64,000 bases of DNA from an uncultured Granulosicoccaceae bacterium (GCA_937951345.1 CALFCF010000023.1:1-64000); one strand, 5' to 3'. Shown: positions 45,271-55,159, counted from the first letter of the stretch. The notes: generated by a model from the letters alone, not told the origin. Program-made: numbers and translations.

Positions 45271-45664
45271 GACATCCTGGCACTATTCGCATGCCTCTCT
45301 CACACCTCTCTCTCACCTCTCTCTCACCTCTCTCTCACCTCTCGCATACCACAGAGGTTTCAACTCCCGTGCGGCCGGATAAGAGTCGAAAAAGACTACA
45401 GGACAAATTGTCCGCTCCGATGGACTTAAATCCGCATAGTCCACGTATCAACACGCCAACCACCTAAGGAGCTTCTTGCAGGCTCAACGAATGTCAACGC
45501 TATCCGGGCAGACGCGTGACTTTTGGTGCGATATACTATCTGCCTGCTGGTTCAAAGTTACAAAATTCCCGCAAGACATGGGATACTGGAGACTGATAAC
45601 TAAACGCGGCTACCTCCAATATCCGGTTAACACCAGCATCGAATAACATGAATATCTCTATTTA
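45271..45664. other. Region between ABC and Mrp operons
   Basis: About 390 bp with no gene. It holds an 11-bp CT-rich tandem repeat (45304-45345), a GGACAAATTGTCC palindrome (45401-45413), and presumably the Mrp promoter. Confidence 0.5.
45304..45345. repeat. 11-bp tandem repeat ACCTCTCTCTC
   Basis: Three exact head-to-tail copies (45304-45314, 45315-45325, 45326-45336) followed by a partial copy, about 35 bp after the ABC ATPase stop. Confidence 0.9.
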
Positions 45665-46174
45665 ATGTTGGGCATGAATCCCGTATTAATCAGATTGACG
45701 ATCACACTTGCCATAACATGGCTTTTTCTATCAGGGCTGTTTAAAACGCAACTGCTGATTCTTGGTGTGCTGTCGATTGCACTTGTCGTTTGGCTTTCGC
45801 ATCGTATGGGTGTAACTCATCATCGTGGGCAGGCGGTTTTTGTAAGAGTCTTTGAAATACTGCGCTACTGGTCTTATCTGATCGTAGAAATATTCAAAAG
45901 TAACATCGCTGTTACCCGTATGCTGATGCATCGTGATCTGCCGATCAAACCCGTGCTTCGCACCGTCAGCGCGACACCGGACACGGAAATGGGGCGCGTC
46001 GTTTATGCAAATTCAATAACACTGACACCCGGCACGACAGCTATAAATTTTACGCGAAACGGCGACATTTTGGTGCATGCGTTACACGAAGACAGTCTGC
46101 ACGAGCTTGAAGACGATGTAATGGCAGAGCATGTCAGGCACATTGAGCGCAAACAGGATTGGCAGGACAACTAG
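45665..46174 (+). CDS. mrpE: Mrp/Mnh Na+/H+ antiporter subunit E
   Basis: 169 residues with two or three N-terminal membrane helices and a soluble tail containing the MnhE pattern RTVSATPDTEMGRVVYANSITLTPGTTAINF. First gene of the antiporter operon. MrpE is a small accessory membrane subunit of the multisubunit cation/proton antiporter. Confidence 0.9.
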   Translation: MLGMNPVLIRLTITLAITWLFLSGLFKTQLLILGVLSIALVVWLSHRMGVTHHRGQAVFVRVFEILRYWSYLIVEIFKSNIAVTRMLMHRDLPIKPVLRTVSATPDTEMGRVVYANSITLTPGTTAINFTRNGDILVHALHEDSLHELEDDVMAEHVRHIERKQDWQDN

Positions 46175-46218
46175 TTGAACCAACGTGGCCAATTAAAACA
46201 ACAGATGAGTGATCTAGC

Positions 46219-46500
46219 GTGTTTGGTGTAGTTATTATTGCTTTACTGATCACCATGGCTATGGCCATCTCCCGCGCCTTGCTGGGGCCGACCATTTACG
46301 ATCGAATTCTTGGCGTAAATTCCTTTGGTACAAAAACCGTATTGTTGATTGCCGCCTACGGGTTTTTAACTGGTCGCCCGGAATTTCTCGACATTGCAAT
46401 AGTGTATGCGCTTATCAATTTCATCGGCACCGTTGCGGTATTGAAGTTTTTCGAATACCACGATCTCGGATCCGGTGCCTATCAGGAGGATGACTACTGA
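46219..46500 (+). CDS. mrpF: Mrp/Mnh antiporter subunit F
   Basis: 93 residues, three predicted membrane helices, GTG start. RALLGPTIYDRILGVNSFGTKTV is the MrpF signature region. Its stop overlaps the mrpG start by one base (TGATG). Confidence 0.9.
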   Translation: MFGVVIIALLITMAMAISRALLGPTIYDRILGVNSFGTKTVLLIAAYGFLTGRPEFLDIAIVYALINFIGTVAVLKFFEYHDLGSGAYQEDDY

Positions 46501-46886
46501 TGATTTGGCTGGTACACATTATCAGCCTTGCATTTATTATCCCCGGCTGCGTATTTCTGTTGGCTGGCGGGTATGGACTGATCCGTATGCCGGATCTTTA
46601 TACCCGTTTGCATGCTGCCAGTATGACTGATACCGGAGCAACCATTCTGTTGATCATCGGTATGAGTATCGAAGCCATCTTTGTCTTCAACAGCTTTAGT
46701 GCGTTTGTAAAGCTGATCCTGATCATGCTTTTCGCATTGTTTACAACACCAACAGCGTCCCATGCATTAGCTAAAACTGCATTGATGGGTGGTTTGATAC
46801 CGACAAATCGTGAAGGTGATCCGATGTTTGACTCCATCGAGGACGTAGAACGGCTCGCCGATCGAGTGGGTGATCACGATGATTGA
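46500..46886 (+). CDS. mrpG: Mrp/Mnh antiporter subunit G
   Basis: 128 residues with three membrane helices. GGYGLIRMPDLYTRLHAASMTDTGAT is the PhaG/MnhG signature. Translationally coupled to mrpF, and its 3' end overlaps the next gene. Confidence 0.9.
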   Translation: MIWLVHIISLAFIIPGCVFLLAGGYGLIRMPDLYTRLHAASMTDTGATILLIIGMSIEAIFVFNSFSAFVKLILIMLFALFTTPTASHALAKTALMGGLIPTNREGDPMFDSIEDVERLADRVGDHDD

Positions 46887-47502
46887 ACAACTGCTGATCG
46901 TTGTATTACTGACCTTTTTAGTTGTCTGCACAATCGGCATCATTTACCTGCGGGATTTGCTGGCTGCTGTTATTTTACTCGGTATTTACAGTCTTACCGC
47001 TGCTGGTATTTTTGTAGTTATGGACGCCGTTGATGTAGCGTTCACCGAGGCTGCGGTTGGAGCAGGAATCTCAACCATTTTACTGCTTGGTTGTCTGTCT
47101 CATACCGAGCACGTGCAAAAACCGCAACGACACAATAATTATTGGGCACTGGGCATGGTAAGCGTTACAGGCATATTGCTCATATATGGCACGCTGGATA
47201 TGCCTCGTTACGGTGAGGCCCTCTCACCAGCAAATAGCCATCCCGATCTGGCGCAACGGTTTATCAACGAGAGCGCCGGAGAAACAGGTGTGCCGAACAT
47301 TGTAACTTCCGTCCTAGCCAGCTATCGAGGTTACGATACATTGGGTGAAACCGTAGTTGTTTTCAGCGCTGGGATAGCGGTTTTAGCACTGCTGGGACGT
47401 AAACGACGACGCGTTGATGATGACGAAAACGAAGACGTAACAAACCCTGAGTTGGCTTCTAGCGCCAGTGATAAAAGTGATGACCGGGGTACGAACGTAT
47501 GA
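46879..47502 (+). CDS. DUF4040/MrpA-C-terminal-like antiporter subunit
   Basis: About 207 residues from the ATG at 46879 (GTG at 46870 is an alternative), overlapping mrpG. It contains DUF4040 helices (YLRDLLAAVILLGIYSLTAAGIFVVMDAVDVAFTEAAVGAGISTILLLG), which in classical Mrp systems are the C-terminal part of the large MrpA. Here they stand as a separate subunit with one more membrane helix near residue 170 and a charged tail. Confidence 0.82.
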   Translation: MIEQLLIVVLLTFLVVCTIGIIYLRDLLAAVILLGIYSLTAAGIFVVMDAVDVAFTEAAVGAGISTILLLGCLSHTEHVQKPQRHNNYWALGMVSVTGILLIYGTLDMPRYGEALSPANSHPDLAQRFINESAGETGVPNIVTSVLASYRGYDTLGETVVVFSAGIAVLALLGRKRRRVDDDENEDVTNPELASSASDKSDDRGTNV

Positions 47503-47933
47503 TGCGCAAGTATCAGCGGCAACGACATCGTGTCCTACAGATCGTTACCAAGTTATTGACTCCGTTTGTATTATTGTTTGCGCTATATGTGCAGTTTCAC
47601 GGTGATTATGGCCCAGGCGGCGGTTTCCAGGCAGGGGTTATATTTGCCGCTGCCTTTATTATTCACGGACTGATTTTCGGTGTCGACAAAACCCGGCTTG
47701 TGCTCTCACCCGGCGTAATACGGGTACTAATGGCTTTTGGCGTTCTGTTGTATGCGTTAACGGGCGTAGCCGGAATGCTGTTGGGGGGGAATTTCCTAGA
47801 CTACAACGTTCTGGCACCCAGCGCGCTAAGCGGTCAACATTGGGGGATATTTGCGGTGGAGTTGGGTGTCGGTATTACCGTCACGTCTGTGATGATCAGT
47901 TTGTTTTACAGCTTCGCGAGTTCGAGAAGGTGA
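47499..47933 (+). CDS. mrpB: Mrp/Mnh antiporter subunit B
   Basis: 144 residues, four membrane helices. The MnhB motif LFALYVQFHGDYGPGGGFQAGVIFAAAFI is present. Starts within the preceding stop (ATGA overlap). Confidence 0.9.
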   Translation: MMRKYQRQRHRVLQIVTKLLTPFVLLFALYVQFHGDYGPGGGFQAGVIFAAAFIIHGLIFGVDKTRLVLSPGVIRVLMAFGVLLYALTGVAGMLLGGNFLDYNVLAPSALSGQHWGIFAVELGVGITVTSVMISLFYSFASSRR

Positions 47934-47985
47934 AGTGTAACTATTTCATGATGAGGTATTGCGTAAACAGCACCGGCGACCGCAT

Positions 47986-48408
47986 ATGCTGAATTTCCTC
48001 GCACTCTATAACTACTGGGTGGTGATAGTACTTATGATGGCGGGTTTGTACATCATGATTGCGCGTCACAATCTGGTGAAAAAACTCATTGGCTTAAGCA
48101 TTTTTCAAACATCGATCTTCTATTTGTACATCAGCATGGGAAAGGTCAGTGGTGGAACAGCGCCAATTTTGATTGGCAAAATCTCTCATGAAAAAGAGAA
48201 GGCCGGTTCAGCAACTTCAGCTGCGGCCGAGCAAATCACAACTGTCGTCTATTCAAACCCGCTTCCGCATGTACTGATACTGACAGCCATTGTTGTCGGT
48301 GTAGCGACTACTGCCGTTGGCCTTGCACTGATCGTAAGAATTAACGAAGAGTACGGCAGCATAGAAGAGGATGATATCCGTGCAATGGAGCAAAGGGACC
48401 CGGTGTGA
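47986..48408 (+). CDS. mrpC: Mrp/Mnh antiporter subunit C (NuoK-like)
   Basis: About 140 residues from the ATG at 47986; an upstream TTG would add nine basic residues. The NuoK/MrpC pattern LYIMIARHNLVKKLIGLSIFQTSIFYLYISMG is followed by two further helices. It overlaps the next gene by 4 bp (GTGA). Confidence 0.88.
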   Translation: MLNFLALYNYWVVIVLMMAGLYIMIARHNLVKKLIGLSIFQTSIFYLYISMGKVSGGTAPILIGKISHEKEKAGSATSAAAEQITTVVYSNPLPHVLILTAIVVGVATTAVGLALIVRINEEYGSIEEDDIRAMEQRDPV

Positions 48409-49946
48409 ACTTTTTTGACCAGGTACCTGCACTGCAAATAGCTGTCCCGTTGATCGGGGCACCGGTATGTGTGCTTTTACGTAATGGCCGGGCAGCTTGG
48501 GCCGTTACGCAATTCTGCAGCGTCATATGCACATTGCTGTCCTGTATGTTGGTGGCGGCAACGCGTGACGGCACGGTGATTCGTTATGAACTCGGCAGCT
48601 GGAGTGCCCCCAGCGGCATCGAGTATTACGTCGACATTGTAAATGCCTCTGTACTGCTTGTCGTATCGTTTATCAGCGCAATAGTCTGTTTATATGCCTA
48701 TCGTGGTGCAGAGAAAGAAATCCAGCAGGACAAACATTATCTGTTCTACACAGGCTGGTTGCTATGTATCACAGGCTTACTTGGTATCGTAATCACGGGC
48801 GATGCATTTAACGCCTTTGTCTTTCTTGAAATCTCGTCTTTGGCCACTTATCTGCTGATATCACTGGGGCCGGATCGTAACTCTCTCACAGCAGCATTCC
48901 GCTACCTGATTATGGGCAGCATTGGTGCTTCGTTTATTTTGATCGGAGTAGGATTTTTATTTGCAGCTACAGGCTCGCTGAATATGGCGGACATCAGCGC
49001 AAGGATACCTATCGCCGATAGTCCACGTACGGTGCTTGTAGCATTTAGTTTCCTGACAGTCGGACTAATGATAAAAGCAGCAATCTTTCCGTTGCATGCC
49101 TGGCTAGCCAATGCCTATCACTATGCGCCAGTTACCGTTACCGCATTGTTATCAGGTACCGCGACTAAAGTGTCTCTGTATTTGCTATTGCGTTTCTTTT
49201 TCAATGTGTTCGGCATTCAATTCAGCTTCGGACAGATGTTGCTCAACTACGTTTTACTGCCAGCAGCAATAGCCGGATTTGTTCTAATGTCAGTCGTGGC
49301 ACTCTATCAAAGCGATTTACGGCGCATGCTGGCTTATTCCAGTGTTGCGCAGATAGGTTACATTGTTGCCGGAATTTGCCTTGTCAGCCCGCTTGGAATC
49401 AGTGCAGGTATTGTCCACATCATAAATCATGCGCTGATAAAGTCAGCATTATTCATGGCAACAGGCTGCATTGTTTATAGGCTAGGGCATGCGCATATTC
49501 AAAGTCTCGGTGGCATGGCTAAACAGATGCCGATCACAACCGCAGCGTTTATTGCCAGTGGTCTGAGTTTGATTGGTGTGCCGTTAACTGCCGGCTTCAT
49601 CAGCAAGTTCAATTTAATAGCTGCAATGCTCGAACAAGGATGGTGGATAGGAGCGGCCTTGATTCTGGCTAGTTCATTGATGGCAACACTGTATATCGGG
49701 CGAGTGGTGGAAATCATGATCTTCCGCAAACCCCGAACGTCCACGGGTACGCTTGAAGTCAATGAAGCCCCCATGCAAATGCTCATACCTCTGTGGCTTC
49801 TGATAGCGCTAAGTATCGTATTTGGTATTTTTGGCAATGAGACGTTGTCAATTGCCAGCGCCGGCGCTGAGCGACTACTCACTGGGCCACTCGCTCCTGC
49901 GCTTGTGCCGGAATCTGCTTACCTGAGCACAGGAGCAGGGCAATGA
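48405..49946 (+). CDS. mrpD: Mrp antiporter subunit D (NuoN/M-like), first copy
   Basis: 513 residues with about 14 membrane helices. Conserved proton-channel features include the Glu of FVFLEISSLATYLLISLG and the Lys of MIKAAIFPLHAWLANAYHYAPVTVTALLSGTATKVSLY. GTG start overlapping mrpC. Closest in pattern to MrpD. Confidence 0.9.
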   Translation: MNFFDQVPALQIAVPLIGAPVCVLLRNGRAAWAVTQFCSVICTLLSCMLVAATRDGTVIRYELGSWSAPSGIEYYVDIVNASVLLVVSFISAIVCLYAYRGAEKEIQQDKHYLFYTGWLLCITGLLGIVITGDAFNAFVFLEISSLATYLLISLGPDRNSLTAAFRYLIMGSIGASFILIGVGFLFAATGSLNMADISARIPIADSPRTVLVAFSFLTVGLMIKAAIFPLHAWLANAYHYAPVTVTALLSGTATKVSLYLLLRFFFNVFGIQFSFGQMLLNYVLLPAAIAGFVLMSVVALYQSDLRRMLAYSSVAQIGYIVAGICLVSPLGISAGIVHIINHALIKSALFMATGCIVYRLGHAHIQSLGGMAKQMPITTAAFIASGLSLIGVPLTAGFISKFNLIAAMLEQGWWIGAALILASSLMATLYIGRVVEIMIFRKPRTSTGTLEVNEAPMQMLIPLWLLIALSIVFGIFGNETLSIASAGAERLLTGPLAPALVPESAYLSTGAGQ

Positions 49947-51475
49947 ATCCACTCTGGACGTTGTTGCCACCGCTGGCGGTAATCCCGTTCATATTGTTCT
50001 TTGGCGAGAAGCGACGCAATCTTCGTGAGCTCAGTATCATCGTCGCCGGTTTTGTCTTGCTTTTTATAAACAACAGGATTTACAACGATGTTGTTCAAGG
50101 TGCTTCGCCTGAGAGCGGATCGCTTGCCATGATGGGCGAGCTGTCAATGAAGCTCTCTGCGGAGCCAATAGGCAATCTGTTTGCTCTGTTAGCCAGTTTC
50201 TTATGGGTCATTACGACTGTTTACAGTATCGGCTACATGAGAAGTCATAAAGAAATCAATCAAACACGTTTCTATATTTGTTTCGCCATTGCAATAGCCG
50301 CTGTTATGTCGGCAGCGTATGCAGATAACCTGCTGACACTCTTTATTGCCTATGAAGCGTTAACGCTATCGACGTTACCGCTGGTCACACATGCGGGTAC
50401 CGACGCGGCCCGTCAGGGTGGAAAAACCTATATCCGGCTATTGATGGGTACATCTATAGGGTTGCTGATGCCAGCTGTGATCTGGACATTTGTATTGACC
50501 GGCACGACGGATTTTGAAGCCGGTGGTATTCTTGGTCCTGAAATTGGAACCACCACGCTCGCCATATTAGCTGGTTTATACGTTTTCGGTATTGGCAAGG
50601 CGGCGATCATGCCATTCCATCGCTGGCTTCCTGCTGCGATGGTCGCTCCTACGCCAGTCAGCGCGCTCCTGCATGCGGTAGCTGTCGTTAAAACCGGTGT
50701 ATTCGCACTGTTGAAAATAGCGACCTATACCTTCGGTGTAGACACGCTGGCTGCCAGTGGCGCAGGCGAGTGGATTCTATGGATTGCCACCTTTACGGTT
50801 TTAGCTTCATCACTGATCGCTTTTACTAAGGATAACCTGAAGGCAAGACTTGCATACTCCACTGTTAGTCAACTGTCATACATCATCATTGCAGCATTAC
50901 TTGCCAGCAGTACTGCCATAACCGGTGGGGCCATGCACATTGTGATGCATGGTTTTGCCAAAATTACCCTGTTCTTTTGCGCCGGGGCAATATTGGTAGC
51001 CGCTCACAAAACCCTAATCAGTGAGCTTGACGGTCTTGGCAAGACAATGCCCATAACCATGGTAGCGTTTACGATAGGTAGTCTTGGCATCATTGGTTTG
51101 CCACCGGCAAGCGGTCTTTGGAGCAAACTGATGATTGCGCAAGGAACACTTGATAACGGGTACATTTGGATTATCGCTGTATTAATGCTGAGCACATTGC
51201 TAAATATAGGTTATTTATTGGTCATCCCATTGCGCGCTTTTTTTAAGCCGCTGCCAGCCCCGCAGTCGGAGGATAACCATCACTCACATGATTCAACGCA
51301 CGCATCCGACGAATCATATGATTTGTTAAGCTCAAATTCCATGCAAGCCGCTGGCTGGCAGGAAGCACCGGCGCCGTCGTTGTGGGCGATAGTAATGACA
51401 TCCTCTGTTGTCATACTGTTGTTTTTCTATCCCGCACCACTGGTTGAATTGTTGGAGCAGGTGCAGTGGCGTTGA
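49943..51475 (+). CDS. NuoL/M-like antiporter subunit, second copy
   Basis: 510 residues, polytopic. FIAYEALTLSTLPLVTHAG holds the helix-5 Glu, and IGKAAIMPFHRWLPAAMVAPTPVSALLHAVAVVKTGVF carries the helix-7 Lys and a conserved His region. It overlaps the previous gene by ATGA. It may take the place of the N-terminal part of MrpA. A His/Asp/Ser-rich loop lies near residues 438-465. Confidence 0.88.
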   Translation: MNPLWTLLPPLAVIPFILFFGEKRRNLRELSIIVAGFVLLFINNRIYNDVVQGASPESGSLAMMGELSMKLSAEPIGNLFALLASFLWVITTVYSIGYMRSHKEINQTRFYICFAIAIAAVMSAAYADNLLTLFIAYEALTLSTLPLVTHAGTDAARQGGKTYIRLLMGTSIGLLMPAVIWTFVLTGTTDFEAGGILGPEIGTTTLAILAGLYVFGIGKAAIMPFHRWLPAAMVAPTPVSALLHAVAVVKTGVFALLKIATYTFGVDTLAASGAGEWILWIATFTVLASSLIAFTKDNLKARLAYSTVSQLSYIIIAALLASSTAITGGAMHIVMHGFAKITLFFCAGAILVAAHKTLISELDGLGKTMPITMVAFTIGSLGIIGLPPASGLWSKLMIAQGTLDNGYIWIIAVLMLSTLLNIGYLLVIPLRAFFKPLPAPQSEDNHHSHDSTHASDESYDLLSSNSMQAAGWQEAPAPSLWAIVMTSSVVILLFFYPAPLVELLEQVQWR

Positions 51476-51571
51476 GTTATAACGTTTACACAGTTATAAA
51501 CCTACGGTCACAGGTGCGCGTGAGTTGAATGTTCATACCGGATTAAGTATTGGGTAAAACGATCGATTAAT

Positions 51572-51988
51572 ATGCCAAGCAAAAGTAACAAGCCTTACGA
51601 CTTCGCTGCCTGGTTTACCTGGGTAGACAACCCTGTCCGGGTACGAAGAGTCGTGCGCGCATTACTTATTTTCTGTGCAGTCCTCTTTGTCATAGATTTG
51701 TTGTACCACCGACATGCCTATTTCGGTTTCGAACAAAGCAGAGGGTTCTATGCCATTAGCGGATTTGTTGCGTTTGCCGGCATCGTTATCCTCGCCGGGC
51801 AACTTCGACGTCTGATTCGGCGTGAAGAGAATTACTATTCACCCGAATCAATCGACGGTGAGAAGTATCCGCCAAACGAGCTATCGATAATTGACAACAA
51901 ACAACGGTCTGAGTTTACGGACAGCCAACAGAACGAGTCGATAACAAGCCGCTCAACCGCGCACATGGATCAGGGGGGCGACAAGTGA
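51572..51988 (+). CDS. Small membrane protein of the Mrp operon
   Basis: 138 residues with two membrane helices (about 25-45 and 57-78) and a hydrophilic Ser/Glu/Asn-rich tail. I do not recognise the family. Its stop overlaps the start of the next antiporter gene (GTGA), so it is translationally coupled and likely an accessory subunit. Confidence 0.72.
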   Translation: MPSKSNKPYDFAAWFTWVDNPVRVRRVVRALLIFCAVLFVIDLLYHRHAYFGFEQSRGFYAISGFVAFAGIVILAGQLRRLIRREENYYSPESIDGEKYPPNELSIIDNKQRSEFTDSQQNESITSRSTAHMDQGGDK

Positions 51989-53682
51989 CGCTGGCACAAC
52001 CTGCTTTTCTGTTCCTTGCAGCTGCTGCCGGCTGTGCGTTTATCAGAAACGCAAAATTGCGCGCCTTATTGCTGTTGGCTGTTCCTTGTATCTCATTGCT
52101 GTGGGTAGCATTGCTCGATTCTGGTACACACGCAACAGTTCAATATGCCGGCCTTACTCTCGAAATGATGCGCGTAGACGGGTTGTCGCGCATCTTCGCT
52201 ATCATTTTTTCTATCGCGGCGGGTTTATCAGCATTGTACGCATGGCACGTACGTGACTTGATGCAGCAAATCGCCACACTGGCTTACGCTGGAGCCGCAA
52301 TCGGTGGCGTCTTTGCGGGTGACTTACTGACACTGTTCCTTTACTGGGAAGTTACCGCCGTAGCATCGGTTTTCCTGATCTGGGCACGACGTACGCACGG
52401 TGCATTCAGTACCGGTATGCGCTATCTGCTGATTCAAGTTCTGTCGGGCGTACTGCTGCTGATGGGTTTGCTGCTGCACTACCAGGACAGCGGCAGCATG
52501 GCGTTTACATCTATGACACTGGGTTCTATCGGAACCTGGTGCATCTTTATCGCTTTCGGCATCAAGTGCGCGTTTCCATTGCTGCACAACTGGCTACAGG
52601 ACTCATATCCGGCAGCAACCGTAACAGGCACCGTCGTTCTGTCTGCGTTCACCACTAAAATGGCAGTTTACGCACTGGCGCGCGGGTTTCCTGGCACAGA
52701 AATACTGGTTTACATAGGCGCTGTAATGACGCTATTTCCGATTTTCTTTGCTGAAATCGAGAATGATTTAAGACGGGTACTGGCTTACAGCCTGAACAAC
52801 CAACTCGGTTTTATGGTTGTTGGTGTTGGTATCGGCACGCCGTTAGCGATAAACGGTACAGCGGCACACGCCTTTTGCCATATCCTGTACAAAGCACTGT
52901 TATTCATGAGTATTGGAGCTGTACTTTTTCGAACTGGTACCAGCAAAGCATCGGAACTCGGCGGTCTCTATCGCACGATGCCTAAAACAGCAATATTCTG
53001 TCTGATAGGTGCAGCGTCGATATCCGCCGTGCCTTTGTTCAGTGGGTTTGTTTCGAAATCTCTGATTCTATCCGCCGCAGGCAAGGAAGGTTACTGGCTT
53101 ATCTGGATCGCGTTGCTGATCGCGTCAGCAGGCGTATTAAGTCATTCAGGTATCAAAATTCCGTACGCTGCTTTTTTTGCCAAAGATTGTGGTAAGCGAC
53201 CAGCTGAAGCTCCGCGCCATATGCTTTGGGCCATGGGTATAACGGCAAGTTTGTGTGTGCTTATTGGCATTTTCCCGGGCGTGCTCTACAGCTTGCTACC
53301 CAACGATGTGCCTTATCATCCTTATACATTCGGCCATATATTGACCCAATTGCAGTTACTCGGATTTGCGCTGCTGGCGTTTGTCTTTGTTATGAAAACC
53401 GGACTACACCCTCACGAGATTCGTGCGGTTAATGTGGATAGTGATTGGATTTACCGGAAGTTTTTACCGAAACAAATCAAGCGTATCTCACCAACAATAG
53501 GCATTCTGGTCAGCCTGCCGGGTAAATGGTTGGCCAACGCCGTTGCTCATTCGACAGCGCAATTAGCAAAATTGAGCGAGCCACGAGGGGTTCTTGCCAG
53601 AGGTTGGAGTATCAACAGCATGGTATTCATACTGACAGTAGTTATGGGTCTGGTACTGATTTTTAATTTCGGCAAGGTTTGA
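51985..53682 (+). CDS. NuoM/MrpD-like antiporter subunit, third copy
   Basis: 565 residues with about 14 helices. FLYWEVTAVASVFLIWARRTHGAFSTGMRYL has the helix-5 Glu; FGIKCAFPLLHNWLQDSYPAATVTGTVVLSAFTTKMAVY has the key Lys residues. A ~90-residue C-terminal extension ends in a further membrane helix (VFILTVVMGLVLIF). Last gene of the operon. Confidence 0.88.
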   Translation: MTLAQPAFLFLAAAAGCAFIRNAKLRALLLLAVPCISLLWVALLDSGTHATVQYAGLTLEMMRVDGLSRIFAIIFSIAAGLSALYAWHVRDLMQQIATLAYAGAAIGGVFAGDLLTLFLYWEVTAVASVFLIWARRTHGAFSTGMRYLLIQVLSGVLLLMGLLLHYQDSGSMAFTSMTLGSIGTWCIFIAFGIKCAFPLLHNWLQDSYPAATVTGTVVLSAFTTKMAVYALARGFPGTEILVYIGAVMTLFPIFFAEIENDLRRVLAYSLNNQLGFMVVGVGIGTPLAINGTAAHAFCHILYKALLFMSIGAVLFRTGTSKASELGGLYRTMPKTAIFCLIGAASISAVPLFSGFVSKSLILSAAGKEGYWLIWIALLIASAGVLSHSGIKIPYAAFFAKDCGKRPAEAPRHMLWAMGITASLCVLIGIFPGVLYSLLPNDVPYHPYTFGHILTQLQLLGFALLAFVFVMKTGLHPHEIRAVNVDSDWIYRKFLPKQIKRISPTIGILVSLPGKWLANAVAHSTAQLAKLSEPRGVLARGWSINSMVFILTVVMGLVLIFNFGKV

Positions 53683-53803
53683 TTTTCGGATGTAACGCGG
53701 TTGTGTTTATGTTTGCGACGGGCGAAGAGATTGCAACATTGCTATTGCGTCGGTAATGCAATGGCAAGGCATGCAATTACACGGATTGATTTGCAAAGAT
53801 TGG

Positions 53804-54136
53804 TTACTCAATAAGTTCAGGATTCTCGAAGCCGGGTAGTTTTTCACACAACAACCGTAAAGCGTCTTCTTTGCCATCGCGTATTAGCGCCGACAGATCG
53901 AATCGCTCAATCACTCCCAGATCACCGGGCAGAATTCCCTTGTGAATGTTGTAGCCATAGGAAAACGATGCAGCCCCAAGTGTACCGAGTAATACCCAGA
54001 AGAGGAGCTTCAGGCTGCTACGAATTATCTTTAGCGCGGCAATAATGAATAACAGCACACCGATGCCCATCATTAATTCATTGGCATATTCGAAACCGAG
54101 AAACTCTTGCCAGTACCGTTGCAGATCTTCAATCAT
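53804..54136 (-). CDS. Small membrane protein of unknown function
   Basis: 110 residues with two adjacent membrane helices (about 21-38 and 43-61) and an acidic soluble C-terminus. No family recognised. It converges with the Mrp operon. Confidence 0.6.
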   Translation of the reverse strand: MIEDLQRYWQEFLGFEYANELMMGIGVLLFIIAALKIIRSSLKLLFWVLLGTLGAASFSYGYNIHKGILPGDLGVIERFDLSALIRDGKEDALRLLCEKLPGFENPELIE

Positions 54137-54331
54137 TTTTGCTTCCGATTTTTACCCTTATTTATCCTTCCGCTTTTGCTTGCCGGGTGTGTAGGACGCT
54201 ATGCACTTGACACGACAAGCGCTATCATAGCGAAAATACCCTGTGTCAGCTGATCTACCTGCTGCAGGCTATCTTAATTAACAAGCTGTCATCGTCTTGA
54301 CAGCCAAATTCTAGAGTTTAGAGGCGCTAAC

Positions 54332-55048
54332 ATGGATATTGCAGGAAAAAAGGCCGTTGTATTCGGTGGTACGTCGGGTATCGGGCTGGCAGCGGTAAAG
54401 CAACTTGTTGCCAAAGGAGCTGAAGTCATCGCCATCAGTCGCGATCCGGATAAAGCGAAATCCAACGGCGACTTGCCGTCTGATGTAACACTAAAAGCAT
54501 GCGACTCCACTGATGAGTCAGCCGTCGAAGCTGTGCTTAGCGACTGTGCGCCCTACGATATTCTGGTGAGTTCCGCTACCGGCGGCCAGCGCGCTGTTGG
54601 TCCTTTTCTGGAAATGGACCTGGAGGGTTATAAAAATTCGTTTGCGAAGCTATGGGGCTACGCGGCCGTGGTGCGGCATGGCACCCGGCATCTGTCGGAT
54701 AATGGCGCCATTGTTCTCGTCAGCGGTGCACCCGCCAGACGCTGTAAGCCGGGACAGGTGGCCATTTCGTCGGTTGGCGGTGCAGTCGAGGCACTGGTTA
54801 GAGCGACAGCGCCTGAAATAGCGCCAAAGCGTATCAACGTTATGTCCCCCGGACAAATCGACACACCCATGGTCGCGCTGCAAGGTGACGAGCGCTCAGC
54901 GTTCTATCAGAAAATGACTGACGGACATGTGATACCCCGGGCCGGTACGCCGGATGAATGTGCGCACGGTATAGTTTTCCTGATAGAAAATGACTTTGTT
55001 ACTGGCACCACCATCGATGTGGATGGTGGCTGGATACTCACCTCTTAA
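54332..55048 (+). CDS. Atypical SDR lacking the Tyr-x3-Lys catalytic pair
   Basis: 238 residues with a clear nucleotide-binding motif (VFGGTSGIGLAAVKQL) and the SDR C-terminal pattern (RINVMSPGQIDTPM; DFVTGTTIDVDGGWILTS). At the catalytic helix, where SDRs read Y-x3-K, this protein reads GQVAISSVGGAVEAL, so Tyr is Ile and Lys is Gly. It may be a non-catalytic or mechanistically distinct SDR. It stands alone. Confidence 0.82.
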   Translation: MDIAGKKAVVFGGTSGIGLAAVKQLVAKGAEVIAISRDPDKAKSNGDLPSDVTLKACDSTDESAVEAVLSDCAPYDILVSSATGGQRAVGPFLEMDLEGYKNSFAKLWGYAAVVRHGTRHLSDNGAIVLVSGAPARRCKPGQVAISSVGGAVEALVRATAPEIAPKRINVMSPGQIDTPMVALQGDERSAFYQKMTDGHVIPRAGTPDECAHGIVFLIENDFVTGTTIDVDGGWILTS

Positions 55049-55159
55049 CACGGCGGCAAAAGACAAAGGTTTTCCTGTCACGGAAAACTTTTGTCGGTAA
55101 ATCGGGATTTTAGTGACAATATTGCTGTTGATAGCGACTTTGCAGCGTTGTCTGCACCT

